Origin: Cyanobium sp. FACHB-13342
GTDB lineage: Bacteria; Cyanobacteriota; Cyanobacteriia; PCC-6307; Cyanobiaceae
DNA length: 64,000 bases
Assembly (NCBI RefSeq): GCF_014697415.1
Contig: NZ_JACJRT010000014.1
Span: 62,001-126,000 of the forward strand
Direction of reading: 5' to 3'
Shown: positions 18,441 through 27,854 of the stretch, one piece after another
Position numbering within the stretch: position 1 is the first letter of the stretch
How the letters are laid out: each line of letters begins with the position of its first letter
Position numbers and translations under genes: made by a program
The notes under the pieces: generated by a model
What the model was told of the DNA's origin: nothing
The model's input: the letters and a program-made list of their open reading frames with translations, nothing else
Database searches by the model: none

Positions 18441-18629
18441 TCAGGGATTCGCCAGGCCTGGGAACACCATCAGGTCGATGTGGCCGCCCTCCGGGTGTCG
18501 CCACTCCCGGAACTCCTCGGCCAGGGCATGTTGCTCCCGGGGGAGGCACTGGGCCTGGAGGGCCTGGAGGCGCTGATGGACCAGGTCGAGGGTCTCATCG
18601 ACCAGCTGGGCCGCCTGCTCGGAGGTCAT
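18441..18629 (-). CDS. small hypothetical protein, 62 aa
   Basis: Short ORF immediately after the convergent DUF2062 gene (no gap). It encodes an amphipathic helical N-terminal half and ends HPEGGHIDLMVFPGLANP. Amino-acid composition is balanced rather than the Arg/Ala/Pro-rich pattern of antisense shadows, which argues that it is real. I do not recognise the family. No strong ribosome-binding site precedes the ATG at 18629. Confidence 0.5.
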   Translation of the reverse strand: MTSEQAAQLVDETLDLVHQRLQALQAQCLPREQHALAEEFREWRHPEGGHIDLMVFPGLANP

Positions 18630-18777
18630 GGCATGGCACGCGGAAGATGGGCCGGTTGTAGGTGGGCCCTGGGCCGGCCGCCGTAGCCATCGTCACGGTG
18701 GCAGGGGCCTGTGGTGAGACCCTCACGCAATAGCGGCGACCAGGAGTGAGAGGATCAGACACCATCAACAGGTCCCC

Positions 18778-18927
18778 GTGGCTGACGGCAAGGATTCCTC
18801 CCGGTCGGCACTGTCCGGACTGCTGCTGGTGCTGGGCTCGATCGGCGGCTTGGCCCTGCTGGTGTGGCTCACCCTGGTGATGCTCGACCTCAAGCACCTC
18901 AACACCTCGGGCTTCACCCTGCCTTAG
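18778..18927 (+). CDS. small single-span membrane protein, 49 aa
   Basis: Short ORF from a GTG at 18778 to the TAG at 18925-18927. It has a short polar N terminus, one membrane span (LLLVLGSIGGLALLVWLTLVML) and the tail DLKHLNTSGFTLP. The last four bases overlap the convergent rel gene. AGG lies about six bases before the GTG as a weak ribosome-binding site. The clean span and the polar ends suggest a genuine cyanobacterial microprotein; function unknown. Confidence 0.6.
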   Translation: MADGKDSSRSALSGLLLVLGSIGGLALLVWLTLVMLDLKHLNTSGFTLP

Positions 18928-21257
18928 CCAATACCCGTGCGGGCGATGTCGAGCACATCCGCCATGGAGCGGATCTGGTTCATGGTGCTGGTGAGCTGGC
19001 CGGCACTCTCGAGCTCCACCCGCAGATCGATGCGGGCGGGCTTGCCGGGATTGGTGCGCACCCGGGCATCGCTGACGTTGATGCGGTGATCCGAGAGGCG
19101 GGTGAGGATGTCCTTGAGCACCCCCACCCGGTCCAGCACCTCGATGCGCAGCTGCACCGGGTAGCGGCGCGGCCGGGCTTCCACCGCCGGATTCCAGCGC
19201 ACCGGCAGGCGCCGCTCAGCCGGCACCTGGGCCACGTTGGTGCAGTCCTGACGGTGGATCGTGATGCCGTGGTTGCCCAGGGCCACCGCCCCCAGGATCG
19301 GCTCCCCTGGCAGGGGGCTGCAACAGCCCCCCAACCGGTAGTCGAGCCCCTCGAGCCCCAGGATCGGACTGCCCCCCGCCGCGGAAGCGGCCTGGGTCTC
19401 CGCCTGGGCACCGCGGGTCGCCGACACACTGGCGGCCAGCTGCTCGTTGCTGAGCACCGGTGCCGCGGCCGCACTGGCCAAGCGCAGCTCTTCCCGTAGG
19501 CGGTTGAGCACCTGGTGCAGGGTGACGCCGCCGAAGCCCAAGGAGGCCAGCAGGTCTTCGGTACCGGTGAGGTTGCAGCGACGGGCCACCTTGGCCATGG
19601 CCTGGCCATTGAGCAGGGCATCAAAGCCATCGCGCCCCAGCTCCCGCTCCAGCAATTCGGTGCCCCGCAGGATGTTCTCCTCGCGGTGGCTCGTCTTGTA
19701 CCAATGGCGGATGCGGTTGCGGGCCGTGGGGGTGGCCACGAAGTTGAGCCAGTCGAGGCTCGGGTGGGCCGTCTTGGCGGTGATCACCTGCACGAAGTCG
19801 CCGTTCTGCAGGGGGGTGGCCAGGGGACAGAGGCGATCGTTGATGCGCACGCCCTGGCAGTGGTTGCCCACCTCCGAGTGGATCCGATAGGCGAAGTCCA
19901 CGGCCGTGGAGCCCTTGCGCAGCCCCACCACATCGCCGTTGGGCGTGAAGACGAACACCTCCTCGTCGAAGAGGTCCTCCTTGATCGAACGCAGGAAATC
20001 GCTGCTGTCGGTGCCGCCGTCGTCCTTCTGCCAGTCGACCAGCTGCCGCAGCCAGTTGAAGCGCTCCGCATCGGCACCGGACGCGGCCGGTGAACCACCC
20101 TCCTTGTACTTCCAGTGGGCGGCGATGCCGTACTCCGCCACCTGGTGCATGTCGGTGGTGCGGATCTGCACCTCAATCGGCCTGTGGCGGCCAATCACGG
20201 CGGTGTGCAGCGACTGGTAGCCGTTGGGCTTGGGCAGACCGATGTAGTCCTTGAAGCGGCCGGGGATCGGCCGGAAGGTGTCGTGCACCACCGCCAGGGC
20301 CCGGTAGCAGCTCTCGAGGTTGGGGCAGAGGATCCGCAGGGCGGCCACGTCGAAGATCTCGTGGAAGGCCTTCTGCTGGCGCTGCATCTTGCTCCAGATG
20401 CCATAGAGGTGCTTGGGCCGGCCGCTCACCTCGCAGTTGTCCAGCCCCACCGCCGCCAGCCGGTCGCGCAGCAGCTGCACCGTGACCCCCAGCCGCTCCT
20501 CACGCTCGCTGCGCTTGGTGGCCACCTGCTGCTGCACATCCCGGTAGGCCTCGGGCTCGAGGATCTTGAAGGCCAGATCCTCCAGCTCCCACTTGAGCCG
20601 GCCAATGCCGAGGCGGTTGGCCAGGGGGGCGTAGATCTCCCGGGTTTCCCGGGCAATGCGCAGCTGCTTTTCGGGCTTGAGGGCGCCGAGGGTGCGCATG
20701 TTGTGCAGGCGGTCCGCCAGCTTCACCAACACGACGCGGATGTCGCTGGCCATGGCCAGGAACATGCGGCGCAGGTTTTCGGCCTGGGCCTCGGTGTGGT
20801 TGGTGAAGTGGATGCCGCCGAGCTTGGTCACCCCCTCCACCAGGGCCCGCACCTCGGCGCCGAAGTGCTGCTCGATCTCCTCCGCGGTGACCTCGGTGTC
20901 CTCCACCACGTCGTGGAGGAAGCCGGCCGCAATCACGCCGGCGCTGGCGCCGATGTCGCGCAGCAGGTCGGCGACGGCAACCGGATGGATGATGTAAGGC
21001 TCACCGCTGGCCCGGAACTGGCCCTCGTGGAGCTGGTAGGCGAAATCGAAGGCTGAGGCCAGTAGGGCCTCGGAATCGGTGGGGCAACTCTCCCCGTCCC
21101 CCGGTGGCACGTGCTCGATGCAGCGCTGCAGCCACTCGGGCAGGGGCACGCCGTAATCGGCGGGGGTGCGAATCGGCCGACGCTGGGGGGCAGCTGGAGG
21201 CTCCGCGACTGAAACAGCCCCGGCGGTTGCATCCAGATCGGGAACCGCCCTGAGCAT
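18924..21257 (-). CDS. spoT: bifunctional (p)ppGpp synthetase/hydrolase (Rel/SpoT)
   Basis: Stringent-response alarmone enzyme of 777 aa. The hydrolase domain has the HD motif FLHDVVEDTEV. The synthetase domain has RFKDYIGLPKPNGYQSLHT, where RFKD is the RxKD form of bifunctional Rel/SpoT rather than the ExDD of RelA. A TGS domain (VFVFTPNGDVVGL) and a C-terminal ACT domain (DRVGVLKDILTRL) follow. I prefer the ATG at 21257, preceded by AGGGTGGA; ATGs at 21311 and 21338 are possible but approach or overlap the divergent ABC gene. It is probably the only long RSH of the genome (inference). Confidence 0.94.
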   Translation of the reverse strand: MLRAVPDLDATAGAVSVAEPPAAPQRRPIRTPADYGVPLPEWLQRCIEHVPPGDGESCPTDSEALLASAFDFAYQLHEGQFRASGEPYIIHPVAVADLLRDIGASAGVIAAGFLHDVVEDTEVTAEEIEQHFGAEVRALVEGVTKLGGIHFTNHTEAQAENLRRMFLAMASDIRVVLVKLADRLHNMRTLGALKPEKQLRIARETREIYAPLANRLGIGRLKWELEDLAFKILEPEAYRDVQQQVATKRSEREERLGVTVQLLRDRLAAVGLDNCEVSGRPKHLYGIWSKMQRQQKAFHEIFDVAALRILCPNLESCYRALAVVHDTFRPIPGRFKDYIGLPKPNGYQSLHTAVIGRHRPIEVQIRTTDMHQVAEYGIAAHWKYKEGGSPAASGADAERFNWLRQLVDWQKDDGGTDSSDFLRSIKEDLFDEEVFVFTPNGDVVGLRKGSTAVDFAYRIHSEVGNHCQGVRINDRLCPLATPLQNGDFVQVITAKTAHPSLDWLNFVATPTARNRIRHWYKTSHREENILRGTELLERELGRDGFDALLNGQAMAKVARRCNLTGTEDLLASLGFGGVTLHQVLNRLREELRLASAAAAPVLSNEQLAASVSATRGAQAETQAASAAGGSPILGLEGLDYRLGGCCSPLPGEPILGAVALGNHGITIHRQDCTNVAQVPAERRLPVRWNPAVEARPRRYPVQLRIEVLDRVGVLKDILTRLSDHRINVSDARVRTNPGKPARIDLRVELESAGQLTSTMNQIRSMADVLDIARTGIG

Positions 21258-21309
21258 TCCACCCTGCGGAGTTGCTCCATCGTATGCAGCAGCCGCCAAG
21301 CTGGGGGCC

Positions 21310-22911
21310 ATGACCAGCCCTGTGCTTTCGATCACCAACCTGATGGTGCGCTATCCCGGTGCGGAGCGCCCCACCCTGGAGGGGTTGAGCGTCCAGCTCA
21401 GTCCGGGCGAACGGCTGGCCCTGGTGGGTCCCTCCGGCTGCGGCAAGAGCACCGTGGCCCGGGCCGTGCTGCAGCTGCTGCCCCCCGGCAGCCAGTGCAG
21501 CGGAGGGCTGCTGCTGGCCGGGCAGGACCCCAGCCGGCTGGGGCGGTCGGCCCTGCGCCAGCTGCGCGGCGAAGCGGTGGGCCTGGTGTTCCAGGACCCC
21601 ATGACCCGGCTGAATCCCCTGCTCACCATCGGCGATCACCTGGGCGACACCCTGGCGGCCCACCGGCCCCAGTGGCAGCGACGCCAGGTGCGCCAGCGCG
21701 CCTCGGAGCTGCTGGAGCGGGTGGGGATCAACCCGAAGCGCTATGGCAGCTACCCCCACGAATTCAGCGGTGGCATGCGCCAACGCCTGGCCATCGCTTT
21801 GGCCATGGCCCTCAGGCCGCCCTTGGTGATCGCCGACGAACCCACCACCAGCCTGGATGTGGCGGTAGCCGGTCAGGTGATGGCGGAACTCACCGACCTC
21901 TGCCGCGAAGCGGGCAGCGCCCTGCTGCTGATCAGCCACGACCTGGCCATGGCGGGCCGTTGGTGTGACCAGATCGCCGTCCTCGACCAGGGCCACCTGA
22001 TTGAACAGGCCCCTGCCCAACAGCTGCTCACCGCCCCGGCCTCCCCCCTGGCCCAGCGGCTGGTGGCCAAGGCGCGGGAGCGGGAGGGAGCCGAAAGCCC
22101 CGCACCGGCCCCGGCCCCAGCCCTGCTGGAACTGGAGGGCCTGCGCAGCTGGCACCCCCTGCCGTCCCTGCCCTGGCAGTCCCGCTGGCTGAAGGCCGTG
22201 GACGGCGTCAGCCTGCGGCTTCAGCAGGGCGAAACCATTGGCCTGGTGGGGGCCTCGGGCTGCGGCAAAAGCACCCTCTGCCGGGCCCTGATGGGCCTGG
22301 CACCGGTGCGGGGCGGCAGCGTGCGCCTGGAGGGCCGCAACCTGCTCAGCCTGCGCGGCCGGGCATTGCGGCAGGCCCGACGCGGCATCCAGATGGTGTT
22401 TCAAGACCCCCTGGCCTGCCTCAACCCCCAGATGGTCGTGGGGGAAGCGATTGCCGATCCCCTGCTGGTCCACGGCCTGGCCAGCCGCCCCCAGGCCCGC
22501 CAGCGGGCGCGGGAGCTTCTAACCGCCGTGGGACTGACCCCCCCGGAGGCCTTCGAAAACCGCCGGCCCCGCCAGCTCTCGGGCGGCCAGCAGCAACGGG
22601 TGGCCATCGCCCGGGCCCTGGTGCTCGAGCCCAGGGTGCTGCTCTGCGACGAGAGCGTCAGCATGCTGGATGCGGAGGTGCAGGCCGACGTGCTGGCCCT
22701 GTTGCGCCAGCTGCAGGAGCGGCTGGGGCTGGGCATCCTGTTCGTCACCCACGACCTCTCGGTGGCCAGTGGCTTCTGCCACCGGGTGATCGTGCTGGAG
22801 GGCGGAACGATCGTGGAGGAGGGCCCCGGCGCCCGGCTGCTGCGCGATCCCCAGGCCGCGATCACCCGCAAGCTGGTGGAGGCCTGCCCGCGGCTACCGG
22901 CGCCGGCGTAA
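21310..22911 (+). CDS. ABC transporter protein with two fused ATPase domains (oligopeptide/nickel type)
   Basis: Protein of 533 aa with two tandem ATPases in the style of DppD-DppF/YejF fusions. Domain 1 has Walker A GPSGCGKST, signature FSGGMRQRLAIALAMA and Walker B LVIADEPTTSLD. Domain 2 has GASGCGKST, LSGGQQQRVAIARALV and VLLCDESVSMLD. Both lack a permease or binding protein nearby, so the partner genes are elsewhere. The last 18 bases overlap the convergent pseudouridine synthase gene. Confidence 0.9.
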   Translation: MTSPVLSITNLMVRYPGAERPTLEGLSVQLSPGERLALVGPSGCGKSTVARAVLQLLPPGSQCSGGLLLAGQDPSRLGRSALRQLRGEAVGLVFQDPMTRLNPLLTIGDHLGDTLAAHRPQWQRRQVRQRASELLERVGINPKRYGSYPHEFSGGMRQRLAIALAMALRPPLVIADEPTTSLDVAVAGQVMAELTDLCREAGSALLLISHDLAMAGRWCDQIAVLDQGHLIEQAPAQQLLTAPASPLAQRLVAKAREREGAESPAPAPAPALLELEGLRSWHPLPSLPWQSRWLKAVDGVSLRLQQGETIGLVGASGCGKSTLCRALMGLAPVRGGSVRLEGRNLLSLRGRALRQARRGIQMVFQDPLACLNPQMVVGEAIADPLLVHGLASRPQARQRARELLTAVGLTPPEAFENRRPRQLSGGQQQRVAIARALVLEPRVLLCDESVSMLDAEVQADVLALLRQLQERLGLGILFVTHDLSVASGFCHRVIVLEGGTIVEEGPGARLLRDPQAAITRKLVEACPRLPAPA

Positions 22912-23841
22912 CACCTCCAGCAACCGCTCAAACACCTCCGGCAGGGGGGCCTCGCACACCAGGCGCTCACGGCTGATTGGGTGATCGAGGCCCAGCTGCA
23001 CCGCATGTAGGGCCTGGCCAGGCAGCTCGATCGGCAGCTTGCGGCAGCGGGAATACACCGGGTCGCCCACGATCGGATGGCCCATGTGGGCGCAGTGCAC
23101 CCGGATCTGGTGGGTGCGGCCGGTGTCGAGCTTGAAGCGCAGCAGGGCGTAGTCCCCCAACCGCTCGATCAGGCGCCAGTGGGTGCAGGCGTGGCGGCCG
23201 CTGTCGTCCTGCACCACGGCGTATTTCTTGCGGTCAGCCGGGTGGCGACCGATCGCGCCCACGATCGTGCCGGAGTCGGCCGCCGGCTGGCCGTGCACCA
23301 CCGCCAGATACTGGCGCGAGGCGATCCGCTTCTGAATCTGCACCTGCAGCTTCACCAGGGCCTCCTGGCTCTTAGCCACGACGATGCACCCCGTCGTGTC
23401 CTTGTCGAGCCGGTGCACAATCCCCGGCCGCAGCTCGCCGCCGATGCCGGGCAGGTCGGGGCAATGGTGCAACAGGCCATTCACCAGGGTGCCGTCCCTG
23501 TTGCCCGGAGCCGGATGCACGGTGAGGCCAGCCGGCTTGTTGAGCACGATCAGGTGGGCGTCTTCGAAGAGCACATCCAGCGGCATCGGCTGGGCCACCA
23601 GGTAGGGCAGCGGCTCCGGCGGCGGCATCCACAGCTCCACCACATCGCCCGATCGCAGGGGCGTCTTGGCCCGGCCGGTGGCCCCATTCACCCGCACGTA
23701 GCCGGCATCAATGAACTTCTGGATGCGGGCGCGGCTCTGCTCCGGTCGCTGGCTCACCAGCCAACGGTCCAGCCGCATCGGCAACGGCTTGGGGTAGGTG
23801 AGCGTCAGCAGCTCCCCCTCACCTGCTCCGAAGCCACTCAT
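22894..23841 (-). CDS. RluA-family pseudouridine synthase (RluD-like)
   Basis: Protein of 315 aa that isomerises uridine in large-subunit rRNA. An N-terminal S4 RNA-binding domain (MRLDRWLVSQRPEQSRARIQ onward) is followed by the catalytic domain with VLNKPAGLTVHP, the active-site aspartate in HRLDKDTTG and LDTGRTHQIRVH. Length and domain order match RluD/YlyB rather than RluA. The start overlaps the ylqF stop (ATGA). Confidence 0.93.
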   Translation of the reverse strand: MSGFGAGEGELLTLTYPKPLPMRLDRWLVSQRPEQSRARIQKFIDAGYVRVNGATGRAKTPLRSGDVVELWMPPPEPLPYLVAQPMPLDVLFEDAHLIVLNKPAGLTVHPAPGNRDGTLVNGLLHHCPDLPGIGGELRPGIVHRLDKDTTGCIVVAKSQEALVKLQVQIQKRIASRQYLAVVHGQPAADSGTIVGAIGRHPADRKKYAVVQDDSGRHACTHWRLIERLGDYALLRFKLDTGRTHQIRVHCAHMGHPIVGDPVYSRCRKLPIELPGQALHAVQLGLDHPISRERLVCEAPLPEVFERLLEVLRRRR

Positions 23842-24743
23842 GAGGGCAGCGCGAGGGCAGGCAATTCCAGGGCAATGGCCCCCAGGCGGGCGCAGCGAAA
23901 ATCGTCGAGCACCTTGGTGGCCATGCGCAGGCTGTCGCCGCTGGTGTGGCGATCGGCGGCCGCCGCCAACCAGCCCTCCACGTCAGGGCCGCCGCCACCC
24001 AGGGCGCCGAGGGGAATGCCGTAGCGCTTCTCCAGCAGCCCGGGTGCCACCCCGGCGGCGGGCTGGGCCTCCAGCAGGCTGAGCAGCTGCAGGAAGGCCA
24101 GGGCCGCGGCCTCGTTGTCGTAGGCCGCCTGGCCGATGTCATCGCAGAGGGCCAGCCGCAGGGCGGACTGCTGGTCGTCCAGGCGCGGCGGCAGCACGCC
24201 GGGAGCGTCGAGCAGGTCGAGGTCCTGGCCCAAGCGCACCCAGCGCAGGCTGCGGGTGACGCCGGCACGGCGGGCACTGTCCACCACCTTCTGGCGCACC
24301 AGCCGGTTGATCAGGGCGGATTTGCCCACGTTGGGAAACCCGAGCATCAGGGCCCGCACCGGCCGCGGCTTCATGCCCCGCCCGGCCCGCCGGGCGTTGA
24401 GGGCTTCCCCGGCCCGGATGGCCGCCTGCTGCAGCTGTTTCACACCGGTGCCCGCCTTGGCATCGCACCACCAGCAGGTCTGCTCCTGGGCCCGGAACCA
24501 GGCCGTCCAGGCCTGCCGCACCGGCGGCGGAATCATGTCCACCCGGTTGAGCACGAGCAGGTGCTGCTTACCGCTGATCCAGCGCTGCAAGCGGGGGTGG
24601 GAGGTGGCCAGGGGAATGCGGGCATCCCGCACCTCAATCACCAGATCCACCTTGGCCAGGTTGGCGTTGAGGGCCTTCTCCGCCTTGGCGATGTGGCCGG
24701 GGTACCACTGAATCGCCGGGGCATTGACGCTGAGCTGGGTCAC
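23838..24743 (-). CDS. ylqF: ribosome biogenesis GTPase YlqF/RbgA
   Basis: Circularly permuted GTPase of 301 aa in large-subunit assembly. The G motifs appear in permuted order: VLNRVDMI (G4), then GFPNVGKSALIN (G1), GVTRS (G2) and DAPGVLPPR (G3). The N-terminal IQWYPGHIAKAEKAL is a YlqF hallmark. It abuts the stress-protein gene upstream and is coupled to the pseudouridine synthase downstream, a ribosome-related mini-operon. Confidence 0.94.
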   Translation of the reverse strand: MTQLSVNAPAIQWYPGHIAKAEKALNANLAKVDLVIEVRDARIPLATSHPRLQRWISGKQHLLVLNRVDMIPPPVRQAWTAWFRAQEQTCWWCDAKAGTGVKQLQQAAIRAGEALNARRAGRGMKPRPVRALMLGFPNVGKSALINRLVRQKVVDSARRAGVTRSLRWVRLGQDLDLLDAPGVLPPRLDDQQSALRLALCDDIGQAAYDNEAAALAFLQLLSLLEAQPAAGVAPGLLEKRYGIPLGALGGGGPDVEGWLAAAADRHTSGDSLRMATKVLDDFRCARLGAIALELPALALPS

Positions 24744-25118
24744 CTAGGGCACCACCAGCACCGGACAGGGCGCCAGCTGGATCACGCGGGCGGCGGTGCT
24801 CTGCTGGTCGCTCTCGATGGCGATGCCGCGGGTGCCCATCACGATCACATCGGCATTGATCTCGTCAGCCACATCGCCGATCACAAAGGCGGGCTTGCCC
24901 TCCCGCTCGATCACCTGACAGCTCACACCAGCCTCTTCAAAGCGGGTTCGGGCCTGCTGCAGCAGCTCCGCCACGGCGGTGGGATCGTCCTCACCGGGCT
25001 CCACCACTGACAGCAGCACCAGCCTGCTGGCGTGCTGCTGGGCCAGTTTCAACGCCACCGCCGCCGTGTCCATCGCCTGGCGGCTCCGGTCAATGGGGAA
25101 GAGAACGGTGTCAAACAT
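24744..25118 (-). CDS. universal stress protein (UspA family)
   Basis: Protein of 124 aa with the Usp fold: [18 protein letters not shown] at the N terminus and the ATP-binding pattern GTRG followed by [18 protein letters not shown] at the C terminus. It belongs to the nucleotide-binding type. It ends exactly one base before ylqF begins. It is divergent from pgk with a 164-bp shared upstream region. Confidence 0.92.
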   Translation of the reverse strand: MFDTVLFPIDRSRQAMDTAAVALKLAQQHASRLVLLSVVEPGEDDPTAVAELLQQARTRFEEAGVSCQVIEREGKPAFVIGDVADEINADVIVMGTRGIAIESDQQSTAARVIQLAPCPVLVVP

Positions 25119-25282
25119 GGAGCAAGGACCGCAGGCAGGGCCGAGGGGGGGCTGGAAGTTCAGTCTGGGGGTCCATCCGGGATCCGGCCAGCAGGACGGA
25201 TTGGGGGAAATCCGAAGGTGGGGGGCAGCCGGAGCCGCGGGGGCTAATCTCCCCCCGCATTTCCGTATCTCCCATACCTCCC

Positions 25283-26488
25283 ATGGCGAAGCGATCCCTG
25301 GCCAGCCTCGGCAGTGCCGAACTGCGCGGCAAGCGTGTGTTGGTGCGGGTTGACTTCAACGTACCGCTCGACGATGCCGGTGCCATCACCGATGACACCC
25401 GCATCCGGGCCGCCCTGCCCACCATCGCCCACCTGCGCGACAACGGCGCCCGGGTGATCCTGGCAGCCCACTTCGGTCGTCCCAAGGGCCAGGTGAACGA
25501 GGGCATGCGCCTCACCCAGGTGGCCGCCCGCCTCAGCGACCTGCTGGGTGTGCCCGTGACCAAGACCGACAGCTGCATCGGCCCCGATGCCGAGGCCAAG
25601 GTGGCCGCCCTGGAAGACGGCGGTGTGGTGCTGCTCGAAAACGTGCGTTTCTTCGCCGAAGAAGAGAAGAACGAAGCCGAGTTCGCCAAGCAGCTCGCCG
25701 CCCTGGCCGAGGTGTACGTGAACGACGCCTTTGGGGCGGCCCACCGCGCCCACGCCTCCACCGAGGGGGTCACCAAGTTCCTCAGCCCCAATGTGGCGGG
25801 CCACCTGATGGAGAAGGAGCTGGCCTACCTGCAGGGCGCCATCGATGCCCCCAAGCGTCCGCTGGCGGCGATCGTGGGCGGCTCCAAGGTGAGCTCCAAG
25901 ATCGGCGTGCTCGAGGCCCTGATCGACAAGTGCGACAAGATCCTGATCGGCGGCGGCATGATCTTCACCTTCTACAAGGCCCGCGGCCTCTCGGTGGGCA
26001 AGAGCCTGGTGGAAGAGGACAAGCTGGAGCTGGCCAAGGAACTCGAGGCCAAGGCAGCCGCCAAAGGTGTGCAGTTCCTGCTGCCCACCGACGTGGTGCT
26101 GGCCGACAACTTCGCCCCCGACGCCAACAGCCAGATCGCCAAGATTGAGGCCATTCCCGACGGCTGGATGGGCCTGGACATCGGCCCCGATTCCCTGAAG
26201 GTGTTCCAGGAGGCCCTGGCCGACTGTCAGACCGTGATCTGGAACGGCCCCATGGGCGTGTTCGAGTTCGACAAGTTTGCGGCCGGCACCAACGGCATCG
26301 CCCACACCCTGGCCGCCCTCAGCGCCAAGGGCACCATCACAATCATCGGCGGCGGCGACTCCGTGGCAGCCGTGGAGAAGGTGGGCGTGGCCGACCAGAT
26401 GTCCCACATCTCCACCGGCGGCGGCGCCAGCCTGGAGCTGCTGGAAGGCAAGGTGCTGCCCGGCGTGGCCGCCCTGGATGAAGCCTGA
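25283..26488 (+). CDS. pgk: phosphoglycerate kinase
   Basis: Glycolytic and Calvin-cycle enzyme of 401 aa interconverting 1,3-bisphosphoglycerate and 3-phosphoglycerate. Motifs are [49 protein letters not shown] and the nucleotide-binding [14 protein letters not shown] with [13 protein letters not shown]. Length is typical. The upstream 164 bases contain a possible -10 (TAATCT, 25245-25250) without a clear -35. Confidence 0.98.
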   Translation: MAKRSLASLGSAELRGKRVLVRVDFNVPLDDAGAITDDTRIRAALPTIAHLRDNGARVILAAHFGRPKGQVNEGMRLTQVAARLSDLLGVPVTKTDSCIGPDAEAKVAALEDGGVVLLENVRFFAEEEKNEAEFAKQLAALAEVYVNDAFGAAHRAHASTEGVTKFLSPNVAGHLMEKELAYLQGAIDAPKRPLAAIVGGSKVSSKIGVLEALIDKCDKILIGGGMIFTFYKARGLSVGKSLVEEDKLELAKELEAKAAAKGVQFLLPTDVVLADNFAPDANSQIAKIEAIPDGWMGLDIGPDSLKVFQEALADCQTVIWNGPMGVFEFDKFAAGTNGIAHTLAALSAKGTITIIGGGDSVAAVEKVGVADQMSHISTGGGASLELLEGKVLPGVAALDEA

Positions 26489-26526
26489 TTGGGGTCAAGC
26501 CTGATCGGAGCCTGCTCTGATCAGAG

Positions 26527-26554
26527 CCACCAGGGGGCTCAGACCCCCTGGTGG
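26527..26554. terminator. perfect inverted repeat between pgk and the convergent gene, probable shared terminator
   Basis: Eleven-base perfect arms CCACCAGGGGG (26527-26537) and CCCCCTGGTGG (26544-26554) enclose a six-base loop. The TGA stop of the minus-strand gene (26539-26541) sits in that loop. There is no T tract on either side, so it may be a stability or pausing hairpin rather than a classical intrinsic terminator. Confidence 0.55.
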
Positions 26555-27000
26555 GGCAGGCGGGGCCCCATGGTCCCGCCCGGCAGGCCAAAGCGGCGCT
26601 GCAGCTCCACCAGATCCGCCATCTGCTGACGGCGCTGCTGCATGGTCTGTTGCAGCTGGGTGCGTTGGCAGCGCTCCACGGCGGCCAGGTCCCGGGCCGG
26701 CACGATGCAGCGTTCGGCCTGGCTGAGCTGCTCCAGCCGCTCACGGGCGCTGCGCTGCTCCAGGTCGCGGCGGGCCGCGAAATACTGTTTGCGCTGGCTG
26801 GCACTGAGGCGACTCATCGCTTCAGCCTGCTGGCGCTGCATCACCTCGCGACGCTCCGGGTTGCGCCACTGCTGCTGGAGCGGCTTCTGCTGCAGGGGCT
26901 GGGTCTGGGCCAGCAGCGGCCCACCGCAGAGCAACACCAGAGCACCGGCCAGAAGACCAGAGCTGGATGGGAGACAACGGCTCCAAAAACTGGGGACCAT
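26539..27000 (-). CDS. exported Gln/Arg-rich coiled-coil protein of unknown function
   Basis: Protein of 153 aa with a signal peptide (hydrophobic stretch ending GGPLLAQTQ). The mature part is an alpha-helical, Gln-, Arg- and Leu-rich stretch with repeated LSASQRKQYFAARRDL/ERLEQLSQAERC-like heptads and two cysteines. The LSxxQ pattern resembles periplasmic Spy/CpxP-type LTxxQ proteins, but similarity is weak. It lies 14 bases after another exported protein gene, likely in the same transcript. Confidence 0.65.
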   Translation of the reverse strand: MVPSFWSRCLPSSSGLLAGALVLLCGGPLLAQTQPLQQKPLQQQWRNPERREVMQRQQAEAMSRLSASQRKQYFAARRDLEQRSARERLEQLSQAERCIVPARDLAAVERCQRTQLQQTMQQRRQQMADLVELQRRFGLPGGTMGPRLPHQGV

Positions 27001-27014
27001 GGCGAGAGGGGGGA

Positions 27015-27791
27015 TCAGGGATTGAGCTGGGCCTTATCGGCCACCACCAGCACCCGCTTGGTGGCACTGACGATGCCCTTGGGATGCACAAGCAACACGG
27101 CCCAGGTCTGGGTCCCGGGGGTGTAAGGGGCCTGCACCGACTTGAACAGCCCCCCCCCGCCCAGGGCGCCCAGCTGCAGATCGGGACTCTCCAGGGCGTT
27201 GACCTGCTGGCCGGTGAGAGCCACCAGGCCCCCGGCCGCCACGGCCCCCTCGAGGGGCTCATCGAACAGCACGTCGACGTCGTAGCGCTGGCCCGTGAGC
27301 ACCGCATCCGGAATCAGCAGGCTCACCGGTAGATCGGCTTCGCCACTGCGCAGCAAGGACTGCTCGCGCACCACGGTCTGGCCATTGATCAGGCCACCAC
27401 TACTCGTGAGCACCAGTTGCTGCTGGGCCTCAAGCCGGTAGCGGGTGGGGCCATCGTCCCGGGTGCCGCTCACCTGCAACTGCACCGTGCTGCGGCCATC
27501 CCGCAGGGGCGCTCCGGGGCTGATCTGCCAACGGGCATCGGGGAATTGGCGCAACAAACTGCGGCGGCGCAGTTCCACCAGGGTGACGTCGAGGCCCGGA
27601 CCGTTCTCCAACACCCCCGCCAGCGCACCAGTGCCGTTGAGGGCTGCCTCCAGGGCCTGGAGCTGAACTGCTGTGGGGGCTGCCGCCAGCGCTGGCAAGC
27701 CAACCGCCGCTAGGGCGAAACCCGCCGCCACCTCCAGGATTCGATCACGGCAGCCGGGCAGGACCCGACGCAAGGGCTGAAGGCGCGGCAT
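27015..27791 (-). CDS. exported protein of unknown function, 258 aa
   Basis: Starts at the ATG at 27791. It has a basic N terminus, a hydrophobic signal segment (EVAAGFALAAVGLPALAA), then a mainly beta-strand periplasmic domain (VTLVELRRRSLLRQFPDARWQ, RYRLEAQQQLVLTSSGG, RYDVDVLFDEPLEGAVAAGG) and a C terminus ending in RVLVVADKAQLNP. I do not recognise a named family. It is divergent from murG (63-bp gap) and adjacent to a second exported protein, which suggests an envelope role. Confidence 0.7.
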   Translation of the reverse strand: MPRLQPLRRVLPGCRDRILEVAAGFALAAVGLPALAAAPTAVQLQALEAALNGTGALAGVLENGPGLDVTLVELRRRSLLRQFPDARWQISPGAPLRDGRSTVQLQVSGTRDDGPTRYRLEAQQQLVLTSSGGLINGQTVVREQSLLRSGEADLPVSLLIPDAVLTGQRYDVDVLFDEPLEGAVAAGGLVALTGQQVNALESPDLQLGALGGGGLFKSVQAPYTPGTQTWAVLLVHPKGIVSATKRVLVVADKAQLNP

Positions 27792-27854
27792 CGCAGCGGC
27801 GGAAACCGCTTTTAAGTTAGGCGCGCTCCAGCCATCCGGCCGAACCCCTCGCCC

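Noticed and set aside
18480-18686. Plus-strand small ORF opposite the 62-aa gene
   Set aside because: No recognisable features; the minus-strand frame has the better composition.
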